The notes beneath the pieces are model-generated. The model saw only the letters and a list, made by a program, of their open reading frames with translations, did not search any database and had not been told where the DNA came from. Of a DNA stretch of 64,000 nt, positions 1 through 7,495 are shown one piece after another. Position numbers and translations under genes: made by a program. The DNA is from Tolypothrix bouteillei VB521301. GTDB lineage: Bacteria > Cyanobacteriota > Cyanobacteriia > Cyanobacteriales > Nostocaceae. Numbering within the stretch: the stretch's first letter is position 1; the number at the start of each line of letters is the position of its first letter. The stretch covers positions 8,035,123 through 8,099,122 of the forward strand of contig NZ_JHEG04000001.1 in the NCBI RefSeq assembly GCF_000760695.4, written 5' to 3'.

Positions 1-354
1 GAGAGAACTAAAATAGAACAAGTGTTTCAGAATTTACTCAGTAATGCTATTAAATTTATAGATAAACCACAAGGAAATATTACGATTCAATGTCATGAAG
101 GTAGCGATGACTGGCTCTTTAGCGTTGCTGATAATGGATTGGGAATTGAAAAAGAGCAATTTACCAGAATTTTCCAGATATTTCAAAAAATTTCTAGCGA
201 TAAAAGCTCTGATAGTACGGGAATTGGATTGGCTTTAGTGAAAAAGATTGTAGAAATGTACGGTGGTAAGGTTTGGGTAGAATCTGAGGTTGGAAAAGGG
301 AGTACATTCTTTTTTACCGTGAAAAAACAGCTACCAATCAAGGCAGCATACTAG
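1..354 (+). CDS. Histidine kinase, C-terminal ATPase domain (5' end outside window)
   Basis: The reading frame is open from base 1, so only the last 117 residues of a sensor kinase are present. The HATPase_c Bergerat fold is visible in order: N-box (FQNLLSNAIKF), G1 box (DNGLGIE), F-box region (IFQIFQK) and G2 box (GIGLALVKK), then the closing strand GGKVWVESEVGKGSTFFF. This domain binds ATP and phosphorylates the histidine of the missing upstream HisKA domain. No receiver domain follows; the protein ends 13 residues after the fold. The input sensor cannot be known from this window. Family assignment is firm; the specific role is unknown. Confidence 0.93.
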   Translation, partial: ERTKIEQVFQNLLSNAIKFIDKPQGNITIQCHEGSDDWLFSVADNGLGIEKEQFTRIFQIFQKISSDKSSDSTGIGLALVKKIVEMYGGKVWVESEVGKGSTFFFTVKKQLPIKAAY

Positions 355-706
355 CATTGTAGTAGCGTGTTTTAAGCTAAAATGTTAGATTGAGTATTAA
401 GGCATGCTAGTTTTACACGAGCCTCCTCTGGGATGAATCGCTTGTAGAGTTGAGCAATTGGCTGATGAAATGTGTGGGTTTTAACCCACACATAACAGAA
501 CGGAAACAAAGGCATAGAGGCAAAGCCACTACTTCTTTGAATTGGGTGCAAGTGGGCTTGACTTATGCACTTTTTCTGCACACCCAATTATGCGACAAGA
601 TGGCGCATTTGGAGCAAGAGTTGAATTGTTAAATTTTATGAAGAGAGTAGGCGGGCTCCCACGAACGTAAAACGTATGGCAAAGCCCTACCTACTTTTCT
701 TTTTAG

Positions 707-868
707 CTTGCAGGTACTGTAGGTTGGTGGTGTTATGTTCTCCAAACAAGCTTTACTTTGCATAACTATGAAGAAACACGTCCCATCGCAGAAGAGTTGG
801 TAGGAGTTTCACGCTTCAAAATGGCTATGACTGGTATGCTTACGCTGTCCTTTGCGAACCATTCTTAG
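707..868 (+). pseudogene. Open fragment of 53 codons, possible gene remnant
   Basis: After a TAG at 704-706 the frame stays open to TAG at 866-868. It encodes a protein-like segment containing GWWCYVLQTSF and LHNYEETRPIAEELVG. It has no ribosome-binding site or early start codon. The composition resembles real protein more than random translation, so a remnant is plausible. I do not recognise the family. Confidence 0.25.
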
Positions 869-884
869 TCCATACAGGTACAAC

Positions 885-1031
885 TCATAAATCAAACAGT
901 GCGATCGCACCTATATCATTAAATCCGGGACGGGCATCAATTAAAATAACATCATTTTCTGCTCGTCCACATCTAACCGAATAATAACGAATTCTACATT
1001 AGGAATTAGATTGTCTTCTGCCTTACGGTAC
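885..1031 (-). pseudogene. Remnant of a ParA/MinD-type ATPase-like gene (frameshifted)
   Basis: On the minus strand the last 35 or so codons before a TGA (885-887) read RYYSVRCGRAENDVILIDA followed by RPGFNDIG and LFDL. The hydrophobic strand ending in an acidic residue (VILIDARPG) resembles the Walker B region of ParA/MinD/KGG-type P-loop ATPases. Upstream the frame is closed by TAA, but the neighbouring frame continues as EDNLIPNVEFVI, which indicates a frameshift near base 990. No P-loop remains. It is a decayed fragment; family identity is an inference from one motif. Confidence 0.35.
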
Positions 1032-1092
1032 TAGCTCGATTTACAGGGTTTACTTCATACTTCATCATTTATACTTCATCATTTATACTTGT

Positions 1093-2124
1093 ATGTCTTT
1101 GAACCCTAAATTTGCGTCTAAACTGCGTAGTGTTGCCGATCGCCTCTTTGATTTGATTGATAATTTTGCAGGAGCTAGAGTGCTTATTATTGGGGACTTG
1201 ACTTTAGATGAGTTCCTAACCGGTCAAGTAGAAAGAGTCTCTCGCGAAGCCCCTGTATTAATTCTCCGTCATGAAACCACCAAGCAAGTACCGGGAGGTG
1301 GAGCAAACGCAGTCTATAATTTTGCCCGCTTGGGAGGACAAGTTCTTGCTGTAGGGCTTTTGGGTAAGGATGAACAAGGGAGAGCACTGCAAGGTTTGCT
1401 TGAAACTGCAGGCATTAAAACGGGCGGTATTTTTCTAGATGAGGAGCGTCCGACAGTCACAAAAACAAGAATTTCCGGGCATTCCCGTCAATCAGTGACC
1501 CAGCAAATGGTCCGGATTGACCGAAAATCAGAAGATTTACCTAGCTTGGATTTACAGCTACAATTAGCTGAGTATATTCAAGAACATATTCATACAGTTG
1601 ATGCTGTGGTATGTTCTGATTACGGTGATGGAACGTTAACTCAACCCGTGATTTCAGCAGCCCTTTGTGCATCCCGGAGTGTTGTTGATGCTCAAAAGCA
1701 TTTGAAGCGGTATCGAGGAGCAATGTTGTTTACTCCAAATTTACCAGAAGCAGAACTGGCTGTAGGATATGCTATTACTGATGAAGCTGCGCTGGCTCGA
1801 GCAGGAAAAGATTTGCTGGAATTGACTGACGCCAAGCATATCCTGATTACCCGTGGCGAACAAGGGATGACTTTATTTAACGATGATGGTACTAAAGATG
1901 ACATTCCAGCTTTTAATAGAACTGAGGTGTTTGATGTGACCGGTGCTGGAGATACCGTGGTGGCTGGATTAACTCTTGGTTTAACTGCGGGGGCGTCAAT
2001 TTGGGAAGCAGCTGTTTTGGGTAACTTAGCGGCTAGTATTGTAGTGCGGCAGTTTGGGACAACAACGACAACACCTGAAGAAATGAGGGTGGCTTTGCAA
2101 CGTTTGTTGGAGGAAATGGAATGA
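1093..2124 (+). CDS. PfkB-family sugar kinase (RfaE1/HldE kinase-domain type)
   Basis: This 343-residue ribokinase-fold kinase should phosphorylate a sugar or sugar phosphate with ATP. The two PfkB signatures are visible: the N-terminal di-glycine substrate motif (PGGGANAVYNFARLGG, about residues 68-83) and the C-terminal anion-hole/catalytic motif (DVTGAGDTVVAGL, about residues 281-293) holding the catalytic Asp. The early strand RVLIIGDLTLDEFL matches the kinase half of heptose-7-phosphate kinase/adenylyltransferase HldE, but the adenylyltransferase half is absent. It is followed after 49 bases by a dTDP-glucose dehydratase gene on the same strand, so a role in activated-sugar supply for surface polysaccharide is likely. 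No clear Shine-Dalgarno precedes the ATG. The substrate is not determined. Confidence 0.85.
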   Translation: MSLNPKFASKLRSVADRLFDLIDNFAGARVLIIGDLTLDEFLTGQVERVSREAPVLILRHETTKQVPGGGANAVYNFARLGGQVLAVGLLGKDEQGRALQGLLETAGIKTGGIFLDEERPTVTKTRISGHSRQSVTQQMVRIDRKSEDLPSLDLQLQLAEYIQEHIHTVDAVVCSDYGDGTLTQPVISAALCASRSVVDAQKHLKRYRGAMLFTPNLPEAELAVGYAITDEAALARAGKDLLELTDAKHILITRGEQGMTLFNDDGTKDDIPAFNRTEVFDVTGAGDTVVAGLTLGLTAGASIWEAAVLGNLAASIVVRQFGTTTTTPEEMRVALQRLLEEME

Positions 2125-2173
2125 ACCGCACGGGTACAGAGTACACACAGAGAACAGAGGAGTAAGGGCTTTG

Positions 2174-3235
2174 ATGAGTCGTCGGTTATTGGTGACTGGG
2201 GGGGCGGGGTTTATTGGCTCTAATTTTGTACATCACTGGCTAAAAGTTTATCCAAATGAGCGTGTGGTGGTGTTGGATGCTCTCACTTATGCGGGAAATC
2301 GTCGGAATTTGGAGTCTGTTGAGGAACGGGAAAATTTTTGTTTTGTAGAGGGAAATATTTGCGATCGCACTCTCATAACGGAGTTGCTACAAGCAGAACA
2401 CATTGATACCATTGCCCATTTTGCTGCTGAATCCCATGTGGACAGGTCAATTTTGGGACCTGGTGCGTTTGTACAAACAAATGTGGTGGGAACTTTTACT
2501 TTATTAGATGCTTTTCGCCTGCATTGGGAAGCGAAAGGTCAGCCAAGAGATTATCGTTTTCTCCATGTTTCTACGGATGAGGTTTATGGGAGCCTGAGTC
2601 CTACAGCTCCTGCTTTCACCGAAAGTACACCTTATGCGCCTAACAGCCCCTATTCAGCATCTAAAGCCGGAAGCGACCATTTAGTCCGTGCTTATCACCA
2701 TACTTATGGATTGCCAACAATTATTACAAATTGCTCTAATAACTACGGTTCCTATCAGTTTCCAGAAAAGCTGATTCCTCTAATGTGTATCAATGCTCTT
2801 ATGGGTAAGCCATTACCAGTTTACGGCGATGGCAAAAATGTGCGGGATTGGCTTTATGTTGGGGATCACTGTCAAGCTTTAGATGTCGTGATTCATTCCG
2901 GACAACCGGGTGAAACCTATAACATTGGTGGTAACAATGAGGTGGAAAATATCAATCTCGTGCAAATGTTATGTCAATTCATGAATGAATTGGCACCTAA
3001 TTTACCCGTGCATCCAGCAGAGCAATTGATTACTTTTGTTAAAGACAGACCGGGGCATGACCGGAGATATGCTATAGATGCATCTAAAATTAAAACACAG
3101 TTGGGTTGGACGCCTTCGGTAACGATCGCAGAAGGTTTGCGTCTTACTGTGGAATGGTATCTGACCCATCGCGATTGGTGGGAACCTCTGCTATCGGAGG
3201 AGTATCAGGCTTATTACAGGAAGGTTTATGCTTAG
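2174..3235 (+). CDS. rfbB: dTDP-glucose 4,6-dehydratase
   Basis: This 353-residue short-chain dehydrogenase (extended SDR) converts dTDP-glucose to dTDP-4-keto-6-deoxyglucose, the second step of dTDP-rhamnose and related deoxysugar synthesis. Visible features: NAD-binding GGAGFIGSNF at the N-terminus, the STDEVYG strand, the catalytic YxxxK as YSASKAGSDHLVRAY, and the conserved NNYGSYQFPEKLIP and RDWLYVGDHC segments. The ATG at 2174 is preferred over the TTG one codon earlier. A GAGGAG-like Shine-Dalgarno lies at about 2157-2163. The other rfb genes (rfbA, C, D) are not nearby, so substrate and product must come from elsewhere. Its neighbour upstream is a PfkB sugar kinase, probably co-transcribed. 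Confidence 0.95.
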   Translation: MSRRLLVTGGAGFIGSNFVHHWLKVYPNERVVVLDALTYAGNRRNLESVEERENFCFVEGNICDRTLITELLQAEHIDTIAHFAAESHVDRSILGPGAFVQTNVVGTFTLLDAFRLHWEAKGQPRDYRFLHVSTDEVYGSLSPTAPAFTESTPYAPNSPYSASKAGSDHLVRAYHHTYGLPTIITNCSNNYGSYQFPEKLIPLMCINALMGKPLPVYGDGKNVRDWLYVGDHCQALDVVIHSGQPGETYNIGGNNEVENINLVQMLCQFMNELAPNLPVHPAEQLITFVKDRPGHDRRYAIDASKIKTQLGWTPSVTIAEGLRLTVEWYLTHRDWWEPLLSEEYQAYYRKVYA

Positions 3236-3245
3236 TGGTGGAGTA

Positions 3246-3854
3246 TTAATGTGCTGCTGCAAAAATTTGTTCTGCTGTAAGCTTTAATTCTGAGAGAGTT
3301 GGGGAAATAATGGGCTCGCCATTACGAAACAGGTGCTTTTGATACTCCCCATTTACAAGCTGGCAAATTGTGAGTGTCGGCTGTTTCGGTTTTCCAATAT
3401 ACTCTCTACCGCCAATTCCTAAGTAATCGACAATCCAATATTCAGAAATACCTAAAACTTCGTAATCTTCAACCTTGCGAGCATAATCATTTTGCCAGTT
3501 AGTACTGACGACTTCGACAATCATCTTAACAGAAGTTCCTAAAGTAATAACTGGTTCTCGTTGCCATAGTGGTTCCGAGTCTAGAGTGCTTCGATCTAAA
3601 ATGACAACATCAGGTCTCAATGCTGAGAGATTCCCCAGAGGTTTGATAATACATCTCATGGGGATAAAGTAAGGTAAATCGAGTCGGTCAATCTCAACGT
3701 TTAACTTACGACTAATAAAACCTGCCACTTGCTCGTGCGGTCCTGTTGGGTCCATATCTACTAATTCCCCATCAATTAATTCGTAGCGGTCGTCGTCCCC
3801 GTAGAGAGTAATAAACTCATCATATGTTAAAAGTTTAGACGCTGCCTGAGCCAT
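3246..3854 (-). CDS. Uma2 family endonuclease-like protein (DUF820)
   Basis: This is a 202-residue member of the PD-(D/E)XK-fold Uma2 family, which is greatly expanded in cyanobacteria and whose biological role is mostly unknown. Recognisable parts are the N-terminal TYDEFITLYGDDDRYELIDG, the core RPDVVILDRS, the strand MIVEVVSTNWQNDYARKVEDY with the family's E and D/K catalytic-type residues, and GISEYWIVDYLG. The start is placed at the internal Met preceding AQAASKLLTYDEF, because the 33 codons upstream do not resemble the family. The stop lies only 10 bases from the end of rfbB, so the two genes converge. No partner gene suggests a specific function. Confidence 0.85.
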   Translation of the reverse strand: MAQAASKLLTYDEFITLYGDDDRYELIDGELVDMDPTGPHEQVAGFISRKLNVEIDRLDLPYFIPMRCIIKPLGNLSALRPDVVILDRSTLDSEPLWQREPVITLGTSVKMIVEVVSTNWQNDYARKVEDYEVLGISEYWIVDYLGIGGREYIGKPKQPTLTICQLVNGEYQKHLFRNGEPIISPTLSELKLTAEQIFAAAH

Positions 3855-3964
3855 AGCATCAACCTCATTTCTGTTGCCAAACCAATAGCGCTCTCCATAC
3901 GACCACAATAACAAGAACAAAGGGAATTGGGCGAACAACCCGCACTCCCTCAAACTACGCTAAA

Positions 3965-4921
3965 TTACCTGAGTACAAGTTGACGAGCAATTGTTTGATG
4001 ATACCATCGGCGGAATAATAAAGTCGGTTTATCTGTAGGTACGTGGCATTCTCCTGCAATTGCATGGATTTCACCTATTTGAGATTCAACGACTACTCGG
4101 TCTTCTACCAACGGTTTAATGAATTCTTGGGCTGCAAATTGTTGAGTTTGAGCATCCATTCCTTCTGCCATTTGTAGAATTATCGTGCATTGCGTTTGAT
4201 GCTCATCAATCGGAACAGCAAAAAAATGTTCTCGCTTTACCGGAAAGCCTAGATCGTCAAACTTGACCATGACTAAATTCGGTTGCTGCCACTCTAAAGC
4301 AAAAGTAGGCGGTACACCCGCATAGGGTGTGAACACTTCAATGCGATCGCCGCTATCATTAACCTTCAAGTCTAAAACGTCACCCGACTCCAGGGCTGAT
4401 TGTGCGATTTGACCAAACGATTCACGATGTACAAACGGCAGATGAACAAAATCTAAGCTAGCCTCGATCGCTCTCGTCCAGTGAGTTTTCCAAATTTCTT
4501 GGTGAATGTAGTAGGCTGTCTCCGATAATTTCAAGCTGTCGGGAATTTGCAGGACAGGAGGCTTACCTTCTCCTGTAAAAATCCAAACACAACCTGCAAT
4601 GACTTGAGTGGGAAAACTGTTCACAGCCAAACGAGAAAAATTAATCTTGTTGACATCGTTAAAAGGGACACGGACACAAGCTCCATCCCCATTAAATTGC
4701 CAGCCGTGATAGGGGCATTCAATACAGCCATTCGGAGTCACACGCCCTAAAGAAAGAGCAGCACTCCGATGAGAACAGCGATCGCGCAATGCCCGAATTT
4801 CACCGGACTGCGTGCGAAACAACACAAGTTTTTCTCCTGCTAACGTAACTGATACAGGGCTCTCACCCAGTTCGCTGACTGGCAATACAGGCATCCAAAA
4901 ATTTTGCAATATTTCAAACAT
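3965..4921 (-). CDS. Rieske [2Fe-2S] oxygenase (aromatic-ring-hydroxylating type)
   Basis: This 318-residue protein has an N-terminal Rieske domain and a C-terminal oxygenase-like domain. The cluster ligands are clear: CSHRSAAL (Cys-X-His) and CPYHGWQF (Cys-X2-His), about 17 residues apart. The C-terminal part carries HLPFVHRESFG, which fits the mononuclear-iron site of PaO/vanillate-demethylase-type oxygenases. Substrate unknown. The start is set at ATG 4921, preceded by AAGGA about 10 bases upstream, rather than the upstream TTG. A perfect palindrome at 4955-4972 lies 34 bases before the start and matches one before the adjacent TetR gene, so induction by relief of TetR repression is the likely control. 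Confidence 0.9.
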   Translation of the reverse strand: MFEILQNFWMPVLPVSELGESPVSVTLAGEKLVLFRTQSGEIRALRDRCSHRSAALSLGRVTPNGCIECPYHGWQFNGDGACVRVPFNDVNKINFSRLAVNSFPTQVIAGCVWIFTGEGKPPVLQIPDSLKLSETAYYIHQEIWKTHWTRAIEASLDFVHLPFVHRESFGQIAQSALESGDVLDLKVNDSGDRIEVFTPYAGVPPTFALEWQQPNLVMVKFDDLGFPVKREHFFAVPIDEHQTQCTIILQMAEGMDAQTQQFAAQEFIKPLVEDRVVVESQIGEIHAIAGECHVPTDKPTLLFRRWYHQTIARQLVLR

Positions 4922-4954
4922 GGTAAGTTTTTCCTTCAAAAGTTGGACATTAGT

Positions 4955-4972
4955 CTACCTAAAATTAGGTAG
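4955..4972. promoter_or_regulatory. Palindromic operator, probable TetR binding site before the Rieske gene
   Basis: CTACCTAA-AA-TTAGGTAG is a perfect 8-bp inverted repeat with a 2-bp centre, located between the TetR stop and the Rieske start. The same half-site (ACCTAA/TTAGGT) recurs in front of the TetR gene itself at 5581-5600. This arrangement is typical for a TetR that represses itself and its target. Confidence 0.7.
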
Positions 4973-4988
4973 ATTTTAGAATAAAAAA

Positions 4989-5579
4989 TTAAGGCTTCAA
5001 TGCCCCTTCCAGCAACAACGCAATCAAAGTTGCCACTGATGCTTCATCCGATTTGCTTCCGTATCGCTTAAAGGTATAAAGGGCTTCGATACTTGCCAGG
5101 AATGCGCCACCGATAAATCCCGGATCGGATTGCAAAGAAGGATGCAATCGATCTAAACTCTCAGCAAACAACTCTTCCAACGGAGCAAATACGCAACGAT
5201 ACATTGCTTCTTCCAGCCGCTCTGAACTTTCAGGTGACAACTCCGGTAAGTCTGTCAGTACCATTCGACCTCCATTTAAAGGGGGTTGTTGAATGAGCCA
5301 GGTGCCAATATGCTGCAAACGCCCTTCGAGGGTGGGAGGAGCCTCTGCCAGCAATTGTTTGAAGCGAACACGCCTCTGCTCTAGGTGACGCAACATCACC
5401 TCTACATATAACTCCTCCTTCCCTTGGGGAAAGTGGTAATAGAGGGAGGCTTGTTTCATGCCAAGATGCTCGGCGATGTGTTTGAGGGTTACTGCGGTAT
5501 ACCCGCGAGCTGCAAACAACTGCTCGGCAGCGTCAAGCACCGTTTCTCTGGATGAGGATCGATCGCTTTTCTTAACCAT
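4989..5579 (-). CDS. TetR family repressor, probable regulator of the Rieske oxygenase
   Basis: The 196-residue protein has a TetR_N helix-turn-helix: ETVLDAAEQLFAARGYTAV, then LKHIAEHLGMKQASLYYHF, at about residues 13-53. The rest is a helical ligand-binding domain of the usual length with no recognisable ligand signature. The gene lies directly upstream of the Rieske oxygenase on the same strand. Matching palindromes occur at 5581-5600 (one base before its ATG) and 4955-4972 (before the Rieske gene), supporting autoregulation and control of that oxygenase. The inducer is probably the oxygenase substrate; that is inference. Confidence 0.9.
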   Translation of the reverse strand: MVKKSDRSSSRETVLDAAEQLFAARGYTAVTLKHIAEHLGMKQASLYYHFPQGKEELYVEVMLRHLEQRRVRFKQLLAEAPPTLEGRLQHIGTWLIQQPPLNGGRMVLTDLPELSPESSERLEEAMYRCVFAPLEELFAESLDRLHPSLQSDPGFIGGAFLASIEALYTFKRYGSKSDEASVATLIALLLEGALKP

Positions 5580-5580
5580 A

Positions 5581-5600
5581 TACCTAACTTAAATTAGGTA
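5581..5600. promoter_or_regulatory. Palindromic operator at the TetR start codon
   Basis: TACCTAA-CTTAAA-TTAGGTA is a 7-bp inverted repeat with a 6-bp centre, immediately 5' of the TetR ATG (5577-5579 on the minus strand). It lies almost wholly inside the last codons of the upstream nucleotidyltransferase gene, whose stop is at 5584. Half-sites match the operator at 4955-4972. Confidence 0.65.
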
Positions 5601-6468
5601 GGTATGGTTTGTCAAGAGCATTTGTAGCGTTTTCGTAATGACACAGGTTGTTAATAATTGGTCCCCAGTAATCAATGACTGTTGTGACTGCACTCAGGAA
5701 ATCCTCAGGCATAATCTGTGTGGGAACTTGACGGCAGTAGTATCTCCAGTTGCGGCGATTTTTACCTGTATTCCACCATTGAGGGTTGGTTAGAATTATC
5801 TGTACTTCCTGAAGGGTTGCATTGTGACTGCTAAATGCTACCCTAATTGCTTCTGGCAATAATGCTTTATCCAGCGGGATTAACGTTGCTAGCAACATCA
5901 AGTCATAAAGATCCTTCCCTCGCCAGCGTTTGGCTCCTTGCTCGATGAGACCGTGAAGTTTCCAACCAGCCATAAGTTCGGGTCGAGCAGCCTGGAGTTG
6001 CACGGGTTCTGCTGGAACTAAAGTTGGGTATTGAATCCATTCTTGTTCTGGAACGAGCGGGTCATTAAAACCCACATCGATTTGCAGCCGTTGGCGGTAG
6101 TCAAGCACTGAAGCATCCAAACACAAGCGCACGCCAGGAAAGGGATCTTCCATCCAAATACCCCGAGATTCCAGAGATTCTAGATGAAAGATCGTCCCAT
6201 CGGTAAAACCATCGGTAGCAAGCAACTCCCGAAAGCGCTGCTCGGTTGACTCAATTCCAAACGGATACAACCCTACAAAATCGACATCAACCGCAATGCG
6301 ATACCCTGGAGGAACCCACAACCGCGTCAGCATTCCGCCTCGAAGAACCAAGTCTTTTGCGCAAGCAGAGCAAGCAACCCGACGTAGAAGACTTTCTAAG
6401 AGGTGATAAGTTAAGATTTCATCAACAGGTCGAGAGATCGCCTGAGAGATTGTTTCAAAAAGCTTCAT
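5584..6468 (-). CDS. AbiEii/AbiGii-type nucleotidyltransferase-like protein
   Basis: This 294-residue protein belongs to the DUF1814/AbiEii nucleotidyltransferase superfamily, known from toxin components of abortive-infection and toxin-antitoxin systems. Typical motifs are the glycine motif LVLRGGMLTRLW, then RIAVDVDFVG with the metal-binding acidic pair, and RWRGKDLYDLMLL, which corresponds to the conserved KD..D segment. Its start overlaps the 3' end of an unknown upstream gene by 14 bases, so the two are co-translated. No AbiEi-type helix-turn-helix antitoxin is present; the upstream partner is a different family. Its last codons contain the operator of the downstream TetR gene. Whether it acts as a toxin is unproven. 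Confidence 0.8.
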   Translation of the reverse strand: MKLFETISQAISRPVDEILTYHLLESLLRRVACSACAKDLVLRGGMLTRLWVPPGYRIAVDVDFVGLYPFGIESTEQRFRELLATDGFTDGTIFHLESLESRGIWMEDPFPGVRLCLDASVLDYRQRLQIDVGFNDPLVPEQEWIQYPTLVPAEPVQLQAARPELMAGWKLHGLIEQGAKRWRGKDLYDLMLLATLIPLDKALLPEAIRVAFSSHNATLQEVQIILTNPQWWNTGKNRRNWRYYCRQVPTQIMPEDFLSAVTTVIDYWGPIINNLCHYENATNALDKPYLPNLS

Positions 6469-7150
6469 TCACTTCACCTCCTTTGGTTTCCACGGGTGAG
6501 TGTATCAACCAGCCAGCATCAAGCTCTAAGTTGCTGTCATAAACGGTATATTCTTGTTGAGGTTGCACGAGCAAAATGTGCCGTGCGCGTAGCGATGTCA
6601 GCAGCGCTTGAAAGCGAGCTTGAGCCGATCGCCGTCCAAGCCCATACACCCGCAACGTAATGAATCGGTGATGCTGTCCGCTAGCATTTAGTTTGAAGGC
6701 ATTTACAGATAGATGTGCCCCAAATTTAGCACAATGTTGTCGCAAACCCTCCAAATCCGTCTCTTGTGAAAGTAGAGCTTTGATATGAAACTCGAAGTAA
6801 TTCGTCACTGGATGCTGCGAGACTTCATTATCTGTCACCGGGATATCTTGGTTGTACGGCATTGCCTCAATTTTGACACGAGTCACTTGAAAACCTGCTA
6901 AGCAAATTCGTTGGGCGAGGTTGTGAACTTCTGTCCAAACTTGAGTGAGAGTTCCCCGATGATAGGATGCTGTCATCGGTTGCGATCGCGTGACTCCGTT
7001 AGGTAATTCTATAAGAACACATTTGACGTTTAACTGCTGACAAATATGTTGAAAGAGTTGTAGAGTAGCTCGTGACTCTGCACAGATAGTAATGTGCGCT
7101 TCAAAAGTTCCAGTGTAGTCGGTTCTAATAGAAGAGTTCGATGGAGCCAT
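6455..7150 (-). CDS. Unknown protein with two related halves, partner of the nucleotidyltransferase
   Basis: I do not assign a named function to this 231-residue protein. It looks like an internal duplication: the first half begins TFEAHITICAESRATLQLF and the second YFEFHIKALLSQETDLEGL. Each is a strand followed by a helix ending in a short Cys-containing stretch (HICQQLNVKCVL and QHCAKFGAHLSV). After the first half come ELPNG and the QPMTASYHRG segment, then GFQVTRVKIEAMPYN. No signal peptide or membrane segment is seen. Its stop overlaps the start of the AbiEii-like gene by 14 bases, implying translational coupling and probably physical or functional partnership. Confidence 0.75.
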   Translation of the reverse strand: MAPSNSSIRTDYTGTFEAHITICAESRATLQLFQHICQQLNVKCVLIELPNGVTRSQPMTASYHRGTLTQVWTEVHNLAQRICLAGFQVTRVKIEAMPYNQDIPVTDNEVSQHPVTNYFEFHIKALLSQETDLEGLRQHCAKFGAHLSVNAFKLNASGQHHRFITLRVYGLGRRSAQARFQALLTSLRARHILLVQPQQEYTVYDSNLELDAGWLIHSPVETKGGEVNEAF

Positions 7151-7495
7151 CTAATAAAAGGGTGGTTCTGTAGTTAAATGCTTATGTAATTTATTAAGTG
7201 TCATGAGTAACCTCTTTAAGCAGAGTTACTTTTGTAGTATATATAATACAAAAGAAAGTTGTCAAGTACTGTTGTAAAGTTTTGTAATACGCCGGACTCA
7301 CGGACAAAAGTTTGGGAAATATCTGAAACGATCTGCTTCGATCGAGCTTTGTTGTTGCCAATTTCAAACAAACAGTAGTAGTAATATATGCTGAAACCAT
7401 CCGATATAGTTTTGTAAAATTTATCCGTGTCTTTCCTCTCAAAGCCCGTATTACTGCTGTAAGTTTAAAGTCACATTTTTGGGGGAGAACACGTT
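7151..7495. other. Spacer and promoter region between divergent genes
   Basis: These 345 bases separate the minus-strand AbiEii-partner gene from the plus-strand lipoxygenase. They are AT-rich with no convincing coding sequence. A strong Shine-Dalgarno (GGGGGAG) sits at about 7480-7486 ahead of the lipoxygenase ATG. No clear operator palindrome was found. Confidence 0.5.

Larger units (their letters stand above)
355..1092. other. Long spacer with decayed gene fragments
   Basis: There is no intact gene in these 738 bases. Two short stretches read like broken coding sequence (listed separately at 707-868 and 885-1031). Just before the next gene a short direct repeat of the type CTTCATCATTTATA occurs twice (about 1063-1090). 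The remainder shows nothing I recognise. Confidence 0.6.

Noticed and set aside
7194..7442. Minus-strand open frame of 82 codons in the spacer before the lipoxygenase
   Set aside because: AT-rich low-quality translation (many Thr, Lys, Tyr), no ribosome site and no family resemblance. It lies in the expected promoter region.
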